Of a stretch of DNA of 9,789 bases, positions 1 through 7,261 are shown in pieces. Every line of letters begins with the position of its first letter. The first letter of the stretch is position 1. A model generated the notes under the pieces. That model had not been told where the DNA came from, made no database searches, and saw only the letters and a list, made by a program, of their open reading frames with translations. Source of the DNA: Dehalococcoidia bacterium (GTDB lineage Bacteria > Chloroflexota > Dehalococcoidia > JAUSJJ01); the NCBI GenBank assembly GCA_030647705.1, contig JAUSJJ010000052.1, positions 1 to 9,789 of the forward strand. The letters are read 5' to 3'. The position numbers and the translations under genes are program-made.

Positions 1-661
1 GGCCGGTGGTCGCGGGCGTGAGAGGACAGTGGAGGGTGATGAAATCGGCACGGCGCATGAGGTTAGTTAAGTCGACTTGCGCAGCTCCCGCTTGGGCTAT
101 TCGCCCGGCGTCGGCGAATGGATCGTGGACCAGCACCGTCATGTCGAAGGCGCTCAGCTTCCTGGCCACCTCGCAGCCGATGGCCCCCAGCCCCACGATT
201 CCGGCCGTCTTGCCGGCCAACTCCACGCCGCGGAGCGTCAAGTAGGGGCCTACCGGGTCGGTCCATCCGCCGGAGTGGACCAGTTCGTGCGCAGCAGGGA
301 TGCGGCGGGCGAGAGAGAGCATGAGGCCAACCGTGAGTTCGGCTACCCCTGCCGCGTTTCTGGCCGGGGTGTTGACCACCAGCACGCCGTGCTCGGTGGC
401 AGCGTCAATATCTACATGATCGACTGAGCCACGGCAGACGCCCAGGAAGCGGAGCTTGTCCGCGCCCGCGAAGACCTCGTCAAATACGAAATCTGCCTCG
501 ATTACCACAATACGAAAGCCCTGGTCCTGGATACGTTCCGTGAGTTCTTCCGGCGAGTACAGCCTCCTGGTGTCCATCCAGCTCTCATACACCACCTCGA
601 CGCTGCTCCGTAACCTGTCCAGAGCTGCTGAGTCAAATGGGGCCAGTATGAGCGCTTTCAC
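1..661 (-). CDS. D-2-hydroxyacid dehydrogenase family protein (NAD-dependent), C-terminus cut off by window edge
   Basis: Reading leftward from a GTG at 661, the frame stays open for 220 codons to the left edge, so the C-terminal part is missing. The fold is visible: an N-terminal substrate-domain segment, then FLGVCRGSVDHVD (72-84) and NTPARNAAGVAELTVGLML (97-115), typical of the D-2-hydroxyacid dehydrogenase / phosphoglycerate dehydrogenase superfamily. The nucleotide-binding Rossmann motif GLGAIG follows at 157-162, and an acidic residue, D180, at the end of the next strand favours NAD over NADP. DFITLHCPLTP (206-216) is also standard. The catalytic Glu and His lie beyond the edge. The GTG overlaps the stop of the preceding gene as GTGA, and GAGGA lies 5 bases upstream, so it is probably translationally coupled. 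The substrate cannot be read: the family includes SerA, glyoxylate/hydroxypyruvate reductases and lactate dehydrogenases. Its place behind hopanoid genes is unusual. Confidence 0.88.
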   Translation of the reverse strand, partial: MKALILAPFDSAALDRLRSSVEVVYESWMDTRRLYSPEELTERIQDQGFRIVVIEADFVFDEVFAGADKLRFLGVCRGSVDHVDIDAATEHGVLVVNTPARNAAGVAELTVGLMLSLARRIPAAHELVHSGGWTDPVGPYLTLRGVELAGKTAGIVGLGAIGCEVARKLSAFDMTVLVHDPFADAGRIAQAGAAQVDLTNLMRRADFITLHCPLTPATTG

Positions 662-1140
662 GGGTGTCCTCGCTCATCTCTACTGTTCACCAGTTCACTC
701 GGGGCCCCCAGAGCGATCGCCCTCAGCACCTTTTCCTCGTCCACTTCAGTATCCACGCAGCCGTCCTTGGCCAGCGGGACGACTACGATGGGCGGGACCT
801 GCGTTTCTGCCTCCGCCAGTCCCTTCACGCCATCCACGCCCTCGACCAGTTCCCTGTCACAAGCTACCGCGACAATTCCTTCGGGGCTGTACTCTCTGAC
901 AAACCTGAGCGCCATGGCGCCGCCGGCAGCGACGCAGACTCCCTTGTAGCCAAGGCCGAGCGCCACCCGGCTAAATCGCCCGATGACGCAGTCCTCGGCG
1001 CAGTCACCGGGGCAGCGCAAGCCCTTCTTGTCGAATTTGCCTGGGCAGTTCTGGCTGGGTCGAAGACAATGGGATAGCAGCAGTACCCTTTTCGTCAGGT
1101 CCACCCGGGCCAGTCTTTCCTCGACGGTGTCCAGTTTCAT
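658..1140 (-). CDS. DUF116-family cysteine-rich protein
   Basis: A 160-residue protein of unknown function that I assign to the DUF116 family from its cysteine pattern and conserved phrases. Cysteines sit at 25, 32, 43, 47 and 51 (SHCLR, NCPGKFD, then CPGDCAEDC). Others are at 69, at 94 in VACDREL and at 128 in DGCVDTEVD, the last two being familiar DUF116 elements. The clustered cysteines look able to hold a metal or an iron-sulfur cluster, but that is inference. There are no clear membrane segments or signal peptide. I chose the ATG at 1140 because it overlaps the shc stop as ATGA and has AAAGGGG at 1148-1154, 7 bases upstream. A start at 1170 would add ten residues and overlap shc further. 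The downstream dehydrogenase starts inside its stop codon (GTGA). The tight coupling implies a role with shc and the dehydrogenase, not yet defined. Confidence 0.85.
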   Translation of the reverse strand: MKLDTVEERLARVDLTKRVLLLSHCLRPSQNCPGKFDKKGLRCPGDCAEDCVIGRFSRVALGLGYKGVCVAAGGAMALRFVREYSPEGIVAVACDRELVEGVDGVKGLAEAETQVPPIVVVPLAKDGCVDTEVDEEKVLRAIALGAPSELVNSRDERGHP

Positions 1141-3125
1141 CCTGAGACCCCTTTCAGAGACCGGCGGCAACGGGCCAGCGCCATCAAAGGGAAATACATG
1201 CGATACAGGTCATACCTGAGATAAAAGGCTCCGGGGAACCCGGTGCCCGTGTATGCGTCTTCTGCCCATGAGCCATCAGCCTGTTGAGCCGTCAGCAAGA
1301 AGCGAACGCCCCTTTCTACTGCGGGGCGGGCGCCCTCGCCGGCGGCGGCCAGCCCGAGAAGCGCCCAGGCGGTCTGGGATGCGGTGCTCGGACCAGTACC
1401 CCGGCAGCCGGGGTCGTCATAGGTATGGCAGGTCTCACCCCATCCGCCGTCCTGGTTCTGATGGGAGACCAGCCAGTCCACCGCCTTGCGCATGGACTCC
1501 TGTTTCAAGTCCTGGCCGGCGGCGGCCAGGCTGGAAAGCGCCAGGCCGGTGCCGTAGACGTAGTTGACTCCCCAGCGTCCGTACCAGGCCCCGTCGGGCT
1601 CTTCGCTTCGCTGAAGGTAGGAGAGTGCCTTGCTCATTGGAGCGCCTTTCACGTTCATGTCTGCGAGCAACTCCAAGACGTGCGCCGTGACGTCGGGGCA
1701 GGTTGGGTCCAACGGGCTCATGAAATCGGCGAAGGGGATGTGGGCGAGGAACTTCTTATTGTTGTTGAGATCGAAGGCCGCCCAACCGCCGTCGTTGCTC
1801 TGCATGCTCAGCGTACAACGCAGACCTCTGTCTATCGCCTGGGCCTTGGCAGCCTCCTCCCGGTCAGGAAGCTGTACCCTGAGCAGCGCCCTGGGTACGA
1901 CTGCGGTGTCATCGATATCGGGGTAAAGGTTGTTCTCAAACTCGAACGACCAGCACCCTGGCTCGGTCTTGCTGTTCTTGACCCGCCAATCGCCACGGAC
2001 GCGAATCTCTTTCCTGAGCAGCCACCGGGCCGCCCTGACCAGCGAGGTGTCGTCGCTGGCCAGGGCGGATTCGTTCAGAGCAATCACCGCCCAGGCTGTG
2101 TCCCAAACGGGCGAGGTGGCGGGTTGCAGTCTGAAGCCCTTGCCATCTTCTATGATGAAGTCGTCCAGCCCCTTCATGCCTCTGGCCACGGCGGGATGGG
2201 CCAGCGGGTAGCCCAGGCACTTGAGCGCTATCAGAGAATATATCCAGGGCAGCATGATGCCGGCCCAGCTTCCGTCAGCCTCCTGATGCTCCATGATCCA
2301 CCGGGCGGCCTTGCGCAACGCGATGCCGCGGCCCGGCTTGAGGGGCGACCTGTCCCAGGTCTTGAAGGCAGAGTCCATGAACAGGAAGAAGTTCCTCCAG
2401 TTGAACAGGCCTTTGGCCTGACCCAATGAATAGTCTCTGTGCCCTTCGGGCTCGGTGTAAAGCTCTGAGACTCCACCATGCTCAGGGACAGGGCACACCG
2501 GCCTGCTGGTGGCCACCACCATCAGCGCTACGATTGTGGCCCGCGACCAACTGGCGAACTCGTAGATATTGAAGTAGAGCCAATTGGGCATCAATATTAT
2601 CTCCGGGGGCAGAGAAGGACAGCCCCGCCAGGGGTACTGCCCGAACAACGCCAGCCATATCTTGGTGAAGACGTTGGCCCTGGTGAGGCCCCCGTGAGCC
2701 ACAACAAACTCGCGCGCTCGTTGCATGAGTGGTTCTTCGGCAGATACGCCGGCCAGCTTGAGCGCGAAATACGCCTGGACGGTCACGCTCAGGTCGCCGG
2801 GGCCTCCGTAGTAGGTGCTCCAGGAGCCGTCCGGCCCTTGTTTGCTCTTGACGTAGCTGACTATCCTGTCCCGCCGCGCCGGGTCTATGCTCACCTGCAT
2901 GAAGTGCATCAACGGGATGTAGCCGGCAGCCACGCTGGCATCCGCCTCCAACTCTCCCACCCAGTAGCCCTCCTGGCTCTGCAGGCCGAGCAGGTGCTGC
3001 TGCGCCTTCTTGATGGCGTGTTCCAGCATCCCGAAGTCCACTCCGGCTGAGCCGCGAGAGGTCTTCGGGGTAGCTGGAGATGCAGGTTGAGCGGGCCTGC
3101 GTGTCCCTTCAGTTCGCGTAGCCAT
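1137..3125 (-). CDS. shc: Squalene-hopene cyclase
   Basis: Cyclises squalene to hopene (and usually some hopanol) at the inner face of the cytoplasmic membrane, the committed step to hopanoids. At 662 residues it has normal family length. The catalytic acid motif DIDDTA is intact at 403-408, matching the DXDDTA of bacterial squalene-hopene cyclases. Repeated QW-type motifs of the double alpha-barrel are visible: QSQEGYW (49-55), KQGPDGSW (95-102), HQEADGSW (280-287), MQSNDGGW (441-448), HQNQDGGW (555-562) and QQADGSW (614-620). WDTAWA (341-346) and GRWGVNYVYGT (516-526) are also characteristic. The first 30 or so residues are Pro/Ser/Thr/Ala-rich and probably a disordered extension. The ATG at 3125 lies inside the end of hpnA (17-base overlap); a GAGGTGG stretch about 10 bases upstream is a weak ribosome site. 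The stop overlaps the next start as ATGA. Confidence 0.97.
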   Translation of the reverse strand: MATRTEGTRRPAQPASPATPKTSRGSAGVDFGMLEHAIKKAQQHLLGLQSQEGYWVGELEADASVAAGYIPLMHFMQVSIDPARRDRIVSYVKSKQGPDGSWSTYYGGPGDLSVTVQAYFALKLAGVSAEEPLMQRAREFVVAHGGLTRANVFTKIWLALFGQYPWRGCPSLPPEIILMPNWLYFNIYEFASWSRATIVALMVVATSRPVCPVPEHGGVSELYTEPEGHRDYSLGQAKGLFNWRNFFLFMDSAFKTWDRSPLKPGRGIALRKAARWIMEHQEADGSWAGIMLPWIYSLIALKCLGYPLAHPAVARGMKGLDDFIIEDGKGFRLQPATSPVWDTAWAVIALNESALASDDTSLVRAARWLLRKEIRVRGDWRVKNSKTEPGCWSFEFENNLYPDIDDTAVVPRALLRVQLPDREEAAKAQAIDRGLRCTLSMQSNDGGWAAFDLNNNKKFLAHIPFADFMSPLDPTCPDVTAHVLELLADMNVKGAPMSKALSYLQRSEEPDGAWYGRWGVNYVYGTGLALSSLAAAGQDLKQESMRKAVDWLVSHQNQDGGWGETCHTYDDPGCRGTGPSTASQTAWALLGLAAAGEGARPAVERGVRFLLTAQQADGSWAEDAYTGTGFPGAFYLRYDLYRMYFPLMALARCRRSLKGVSG

Positions 3126-4107
3126 TCTGGCGGAACCACCTCACTGCTTTTCCCAGCGCCAGGTCTACGGGCGACGGAGCGAAACCCAACTCCCGCGCCG
3201 CCTTCGAGTCAGCCGCAGGCGGAAAGTGCCTGAACTTCCCGGCAGTCTTCACCGCGGCCACCGGAATCCGGGGGCGTTTTCTGAAAACATGTCCCGACAA
3301 GAACTCATCTACATAGGCTGCACCCAAAGCCGTCCACAGGGGAATTCTTATCCTGGGAGCCGGAATGCCGGTGATGCGTTCCAACATACCCAGGATTTCT
3401 TTCAAGGTGTAGTTCTGGCTGCCCAGAATGTACCTCTCTCCGATGCGCCCTTCTTCCAGTGCCAGGACGTGCCCCCTGGCCACGTCCTCCACATCGACGA
3501 GGTTCAGCCCGGTATTCACGTACGCGGGCATCCTCCGGTTCAAGAAGTCCACGATCAACTGCCCAGTCGGCGTCGGTTTGACATCGAACGGCCCTATAGG
3601 CGTCGTCGGGTTAACCACCACCAGCGGCAACCCTGCGTTACACATATCCAGGGCGACTCTCTCAGCCATGCATTTCGATTTCTTGTAGTGGCCCGCCACG
3701 CTCTTCGGATCCGCGAATAGCTCCTCCGCTTCCCGGCGCTCATTCTTCGAGATGCCTATCGTCGATTCTGTGCTGGTATAGACCACTTTGCTGATGCCCT
3801 TGGCTCGTGCAGCGGTCAGTATGTTCCTCGTCCCCTCGACGTTGGTCTGATACACAGCGCGGGGATCAGGCGTCCAGAAGCTGTAGCTGGCGGCGACGTG
3901 AAACAGGACATCGCATCCTGCCAGCGCCTCGTCTAGAGACGCCCTCTGCGTCAGGTCGCCGGGAGCCACCTGGATATCGAGCCCTTCGATGTTCCGCAGG
4001 TCACTGTCTTCCCTGACCAGTGCTTTCACCTGGTAGCCCTGGCGCAGCAACTCCCGCGCCAGGTTACTTCCGATGAATCCTGTTGCCCCGGTTACCAGCG
4101 CTTTCAT
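3109..4107 (-). CDS. hpnA: Hopanoid-associated sugar epimerase HpnA (extended SDR)
   Basis: A 332-residue NAD(P)-dependent epimerase/dehydratase-like protein of the extended short-chain dehydrogenase family. The Rossmann glycine motif GATGFIG is at 7-13, D51 in the APGDLT segment follows, and the active site comprises TSTES (111-115) with Tyr141 and Lys145 in HYKKSK. The segment from NPTTPIGPFDVKPTPTG through FLNRRMPAYVNTGLNLVDV closely matches what I know of HpnA rather than generic sugar epimerases. HpnA is found with hopanoid genes across many bacteria; its exact reaction is not settled, with side-chain sugar modification the usual proposal. The ATG at 4107 is preceded by GGGAAG about 6 bases away. 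It lies 24 bases after the hpnH stop, the largest gap between the hopanoid genes here. Its 3' end overlaps the shc start by 17 bases. The active site is intact and there is no sign of truncation. Confidence 0.93.
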   Translation of the reverse strand: MKALVTGATGFIGSNLARELLRQGYQVKALVREDSDLRNIEGLDIQVAPGDLTQRASLDEALAGCDVLFHVAASYSFWTPDPRAVYQTNVEGTRNILTAARAKGISKVVYTSTESTIGISKNERREAEELFADPKSVAGHYKKSKCMAERVALDMCNAGLPLVVVNPTTPIGPFDVKPTPTGQLIVDFLNRRMPAYVNTGLNLVDVEDVARGHVLALEEGRIGERYILGSQNYTLKEILGMLERITGIPAPRIRIPLWTALGAAYVDEFLSGHVFRKRPRIPVAAVKTAGKFRHFPPAADSKAARELGFAPSPVDLALGKAVRWFRQNGYAN

Positions 4108-4131
4108 CGATCGCTTCCCGAAAGCCTCACC

Positions 4132-5136
4132 CTAGTTCCCGAAGACGTCCCACTTCACCATTCGCCACATGTCATCCAGGCTCTTGCCGGCCTCCCCGAG
4201 TGCGCTGGCTTCAAATCCGGAGTGCACCATGCAATTGGCGCAGCGAGGATCGTGCCCCACGCCGTAACTGTCCCACTGCGTCTGCTCCATAAGCTCCTTG
4301 AAGGTCCGGCAATGGCCGTCCGTGATCAGATAGCAGGGTTGCTTCCAGCCCCTGGGGTCTCTGGTCGGGTTGCTCCAGGGGGAGCAAGCGAGCTGCCTCT
4401 TTCCGGCCAGGAACTCAAGGTAAACCGGTGTGTTGTAGAAACGGAACTTCTTGCGCAGTCCGTAGATGGGCGCCAGCGTCTCGCTGATCTCCTTCCGGGA
4501 AAGAAAGACGTCTCCGTCGACCGCTCCGTAGCTGAAGCCGGGTGCGATCATGATGCCATCGACCTTCAACTGGGAAAGCAGGAGGAACAGCTTTTCTATC
4601 TCACCGGTGCTGGTCGCTTTGAAGACGGTGGTGTTAGTCCGCACCTGGAAGCCGGCGCGCTTGGCTGCTCGGATGCCTTCAACTGCGATGTCGAAGACCC
4701 CCTTTCGCCCGGCTATGCCGTCGTGGGTTTGGGCCAGGCCATCGAGGTGCACTACAAAGCTCAAATAGGGGCTGGGTTTGAATTTCTCCAATGAACTGCT
4801 TAGTAGCAGGCCATTGGTGCAGAGATGAACAAAACGCTTCCTGGCCATGGTTTCTGCTACGATGCGCCGTATGTCAGGGTGGAGCAGAGGCTCGCCTCCG
4901 GTGATGCTGACCACGGGAGCGCCTGCCTCGTCGACGGCGTCCAGGCACTCGTCGGCGGAGAGCATCCGGTCCATGATATCCCGGTTCTCTCTGATGCGGC
5001 CGCAGCCGGCGCATGACAGGTTGCAGCGGAATGTTGGCTCCAGCATCAGGACCAGGGGGAACCGCTTCCGCCTCCGCAGCCCATTCTTGCCCAGGTATCC
5101 CGCCAACCGAAGCGAAAGTTGCCAGGGGAAGATCAT
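4132..5136 (-). CDS. hpnH: Adenosylhopane synthase HpnH (radical SAM)
   Basis: A 334-residue radical SAM enzyme. HpnH adds the 5'-deoxyadenosyl radical of SAM to hopene to make adenosylhopane, the first step of the C35 side chain. The [4Fe-4S] motif is at Cys38, Cys42 and Cys45 (CNLSCAGC, CX3CX2C), and the SAM-contacting GGEP is at 80-83. The N-terminus (IFPWQLSLRLAGYL) and C-terminal block (YGVGHDPRCANCMVHSGFEA, 291-310) are what distinguish HpnH from other radical SAM proteins. Additional cysteines occur at 251, 268, 276, 299 and 302. Residue 306 is Ser where I recall a Cys (HCGYE) in proteobacterial HpnH. The ATG at 5136 overlaps the fni stop as ATGA and has GAGGAG at 5143-5148, 6 bases upstream. 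The gene ends 24 bases before hpnA. HpnG, which normally follows in the pathway, is not in the window. Confidence 0.94.
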   Translation of the reverse strand: MIFPWQLSLRLAGYLGKNGLRRRKRFPLVLMLEPTFRCNLSCAGCGRIRENRDIMDRMLSADECLDAVDEAGAPVVSITGGEPLLHPDIRRIVAETMARKRFVHLCTNGLLLSSSLEKFKPSPYLSFVVHLDGLAQTHDGIAGRKGVFDIAVEGIRAAKRAGFQVRTNTTVFKATSTGEIEKLFLLLSQLKVDGIMIAPGFSYGAVDGDVFLSRKEISETLAPIYGLRKKFRFYNTPVYLEFLAGKRQLACSPWSNPTRDPRGWKQPCYLITDGHCRTFKELMEQTQWDSYGVGHDPRCANCMVHSGFEASALGEAGKSLDDMWRMVKWDVFGN

Positions 5137-6176
5137 CTTCCGCTCCTCGGCGCTCTTTCCAGCAGGGGCGTATTCTTGAGGTCGTCCAGGCTGGCAGCGC
5201 CTATGCAGAACATGGAGATTCTGAGCGCCTCGGTGACCTCGTCAAGGATGTCGATAACCGCTTCCGGAGAAATGGTTGCTGCCTTGAGCAGCGGCGCCGC
5301 GATCCCTGCCGCGTCTGCTCCCAGGGCGATCGCTTTGGCCACGTCCAGCCCGGTGCGAAGGCCTCCGCTCGCGATCAGAGGCAGCCCGGGGGCGCCGCGT
5401 CGCGCCATTGCTATCGAATCCGCAGTAGGTATGCCCCATGAAGAGAAGGCGGCGGCGATGTTGTTGGCTTTCTCTGTCTTCGATCGAAACCGCTCTACCT
5501 CTGACCACGCCGTGCCGCCGGCGCCCGCCACGTCGATGGCGGCCACGCCTGCCGCGGCCAGCCTCCTGGCGGCAGCTTCGGATATGCCCCAGCCTACTTC
5601 TTTCACCACCACCGGTACGCCAAGTGACCGGCATACCTTTTCGATCCTGGAAAGGAGCCCGCTGAAGTTCGTGTTTCCGCCTTGCTGGAGCGCCTCTTGA
5701 AGCGGGTTCAGGTGCAGGATCAGTGCGTCCGCACCGATCATCCCTACCATTCGTTGACACTGGCTGAGCGCATATCCGTTGTTCAGTTGCACCGCGCCCA
5801 TATTGGCGAAAAGGAGGATGTCCGGAGCTATGTCGCGCACCGCATAGGTCGAGGCGGTCTCAGGGTCGTCGATAGCGACTCTCTGCGAACCCACGCCCAT
5901 TGCCAGGCCAAGCGCTTGTGCCGCCCGCGCCAGGTTGCGGTTGATCTGCTTTGCCGGCTCTATGCCGCCCACCATCGAGGAGATGATCAGGGGGGCAGTC
6001 AGCCTCCGTCCGAACAGCGAGCAGGAGAGGTCGATCGTATGCATATCGAGTTCGGGCAGCGCCTGGTGTACGAAGCGATAACCCTCCAGCCCTGTGGTAA
6101 TCTGGGTGGACTCAACGACCTCATTGAGAGCGATCTCCAGATGTTCGCTCTTCCGTTTGCTGTTGGCTCGTTTCAC
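5133..6176 (-). CDS. fni: Type 2 isopentenyl-diphosphate delta-isomerase (FMN- and NADPH-dependent)
   Basis: Interconverts IPP and DMAPP in the cytoplasm using reduced FMN; unrelated to type 1 Idi. From the GTG at 6176 the protein is 347 residues, close to the family norm of about 350. Family motifs, numbered from that start: KRKSEHLEI (7-15), SMVGG (67-71), the HLNPLQE segment with the catalytic Gln-Glu pair (155-161), GNTNF (167-171), KEVGWG (192-197) and the FMN-phosphate loop ASGGLRTG (269-276). Start choice: the frame is open upstream to a TTG at 6284, which would overlap the prenyl synthase gene by 58 bases, and another GTG lies at 6209. I prefer 6176 because AGGTG sits 5 bases upstream and the conserved KRKSEH segment then falls a few residues from the N-terminus, as in known Fni proteins. 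The stop overlaps hpnH as ATGA. Confidence 0.95.
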   Translation of the reverse strand: MKRANSKRKSEHLEIALNEVVESTQITTGLEGYRFVHQALPELDMHTIDLSCSLFGRRLTAPLIISSMVGGIEPAKQINRNLARAAQALGLAMGVGSQRVAIDDPETASTYAVRDIAPDILLFANMGAVQLNNGYALSQCQRMVGMIGADALILHLNPLQEALQQGGNTNFSGLLSRIEKVCRSLGVPVVVKEVGWGISEAAARRLAAAGVAAIDVAGAGGTAWSEVERFRSKTEKANNIAAAFSSWGIPTADSIAMARRGAPGLPLIASGGLRTGLDVAKAIALGADAAGIAAPLLKAATISPEAVIDILDEVTEALRISMFCIGAASLDDLKNTPLLERAPRSGR

Positions 6177-6181
6177 AGACG

Positions 6182-6186
6182 CACCT
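6182..6186 (-). promoter_or_regulatory. Ribosome binding site deciding the fni start
   Basis: AGGTG on the minus strand lies 5 bases before the GTG at 6176-6174. The competing GTG at 6209 has only a GAAGG that touches the start codon, too close to work well, and the TTG at 6284 lies inside the upstream gene. This supports translation from 6176. Confidence 0.55.
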
Positions 6187-6226
6187 GAAAGACTATTCGG
6201 CAACTTCACGCCTTCAGAAGGTGATA

Positions 6227-7261
6227 TCAATATCCCCTGGCTACCGAGAAGTGCGCCACCTCTTCGAGGTTCCGTCGCGCCCAAGGAGACAGCGCCATCT
6301 TGTCCAATGCGGCCAAAGCCTCGTCGCGGTATTGCTCCGCTTTGTTCTGCACCTTGGCACGGGTGTCCAAGGAATCGAGGACGTCCATGACGGCGATGGC
6401 GCCCGTTTCATCGATGGACTTGTTGCGATATACGTTGGTGAGGCTCTTCCTGGCTTCGCCTTGCGCTTTGTCCAGGGCGAAGACCACCGGAAAGGACTTC
6501 TTTCCACGCCTGATGTCGCTGCCCATCGGTTTTCCGGTCTCCTGCTGGTCGCCCCAGATACCGAGGAAATCATCCTTGACCTGGAAGGCCATCCCCAGGT
6601 TCCGGCCGAAGTCACGGAAGCTCTGCACGACAAGGTCATCGTCGCTGCCGAGCATGGCGCCCAACTCCAGCGAGCAAGCCATCAATGCTCCAGTCTTCTG
6701 CTCGATCATTTGCAAATAGTCGGATTCCCCGATGTCCAGGCGGCTTTCGAAGCTCAGGTCGAGGTACTGGCCCTCTATCATGGTCAGGCAGCTCTGTTCC
6801 AGCAGGCGTTGAGCCCTTAGTACCTTGTCCGCCCGCACCTCTCGGTCTACCAGGCGGAACAGTGCCAGAGTGGCAACCAGATGCATGGCGTTTCCGGCGT
6901 TGATCGCCTGGGGCACGCCCCAGACCACCCATACCGTGGGACGGTGGCGGCGCTCGCGATCGTTGTCCTGGATATCGTCGTGGATCAGAGAGAAATTGTG
7001 CACCAGTTCCAGAGCGGCTGCCGCCGGCAACGCCTTCCGGAAATCGCCTGCCGTCGCCTCGCAGGCCAGGAGACACAGGGTGGGACGCAGGGCCTTGCCC
7101 GCCGAACCCGGTAATGGCTTCCCCTGCTCATCTTCCCAGCCCAGGTGGTAACGCAGCATGTCGTACATCGGTTCGCCTGAGGCGGGCTGCTCGGCCAGGG
7201 CCGATTTCAACTCCGCATATATGTCCGAGCGATATCTATCGAAAACGGCTGGCAGCTTCAT
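6227..7261 (-). CDS. Short-chain polyprenyl diphosphate synthase (farnesyl/geranylgeranyl diphosphate synthase family)
   Basis: A 344-residue trans-isoprenyl diphosphate synthase that condenses IPP with allylic diphosphates. The first aspartate-rich motif is DDIQD at 95-99. The second is in FQVKDDFLGIWGD (226-238, D230, D231 and D238), a form I associate with actinobacterial and Chloroflexota enzymes. KALRPTL (56-62) and GKPMGSDIRRGKKSFP (243-258) are further family signatures. The residue five before the first motif is aromatic (Phe90) and the motif has no two-residue insertion, which fits a C15 or C20 product. The operon argues for farnesyl diphosphate for squalene, but sequence alone does not separate FPP from GGPP. 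The ATG at 7261 overlaps the dxs stop as ATGA, with AAGGTGG upstream; this region also encodes the last residues of dxs. The fni start lies about 50 bases downstream of the stop. Confidence 0.93.
   Translation of the reverse strand: MKLPAVFDRYRSDIYAELKSALAEQPASGEPMYDMLRYHLGWEDEQGKPLPGSAGKALRPTLCLLACEATAGDFRKALPAAAALELVHNFSLIHDDIQDNDRERRHRPTVWVVWGVPQAINAGNAMHLVATLALFRLVDREVRADKVLRAQRLLEQSCLTMIEGQYLDLSFESRLDIGESDYLQMIEQKTGALMACSLELGAMLGSDDDLVVQSFRDFGRNLGMAFQVKDDFLGIWGDQQETGKPMGSDIRRGKKSFPVVFALDKAQGEARKSLTNVYRNKSIDETGAIAVMDVLDSLDTRAKVQNKAEQYRDEALAALDKMALSPWARRNLEEVAHFSVARGY

Noticed and set aside
1284..2429. Long plus-strand open frame of 381 codons opposite shc
   Set aside because: It lies wholly antisense to a clear squalene-hopene cyclase with intact motifs. 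High GC in the third codon position leaves the opposite strand open; the translation resembles no protein.
2478..3050. Plus-strand open frame of 190 codons opposite the 5' half of shc
   Set aside because: Antisense to conserved cyclase sequence, with no ribosome site and no recognisable protein features.
4108..4131. Possible terminator or promoter between hpnH and hpnA
   Set aside because: The gap is only 24 bases, contains no hairpin with a T-run, and fits a ribosome site within one operon.
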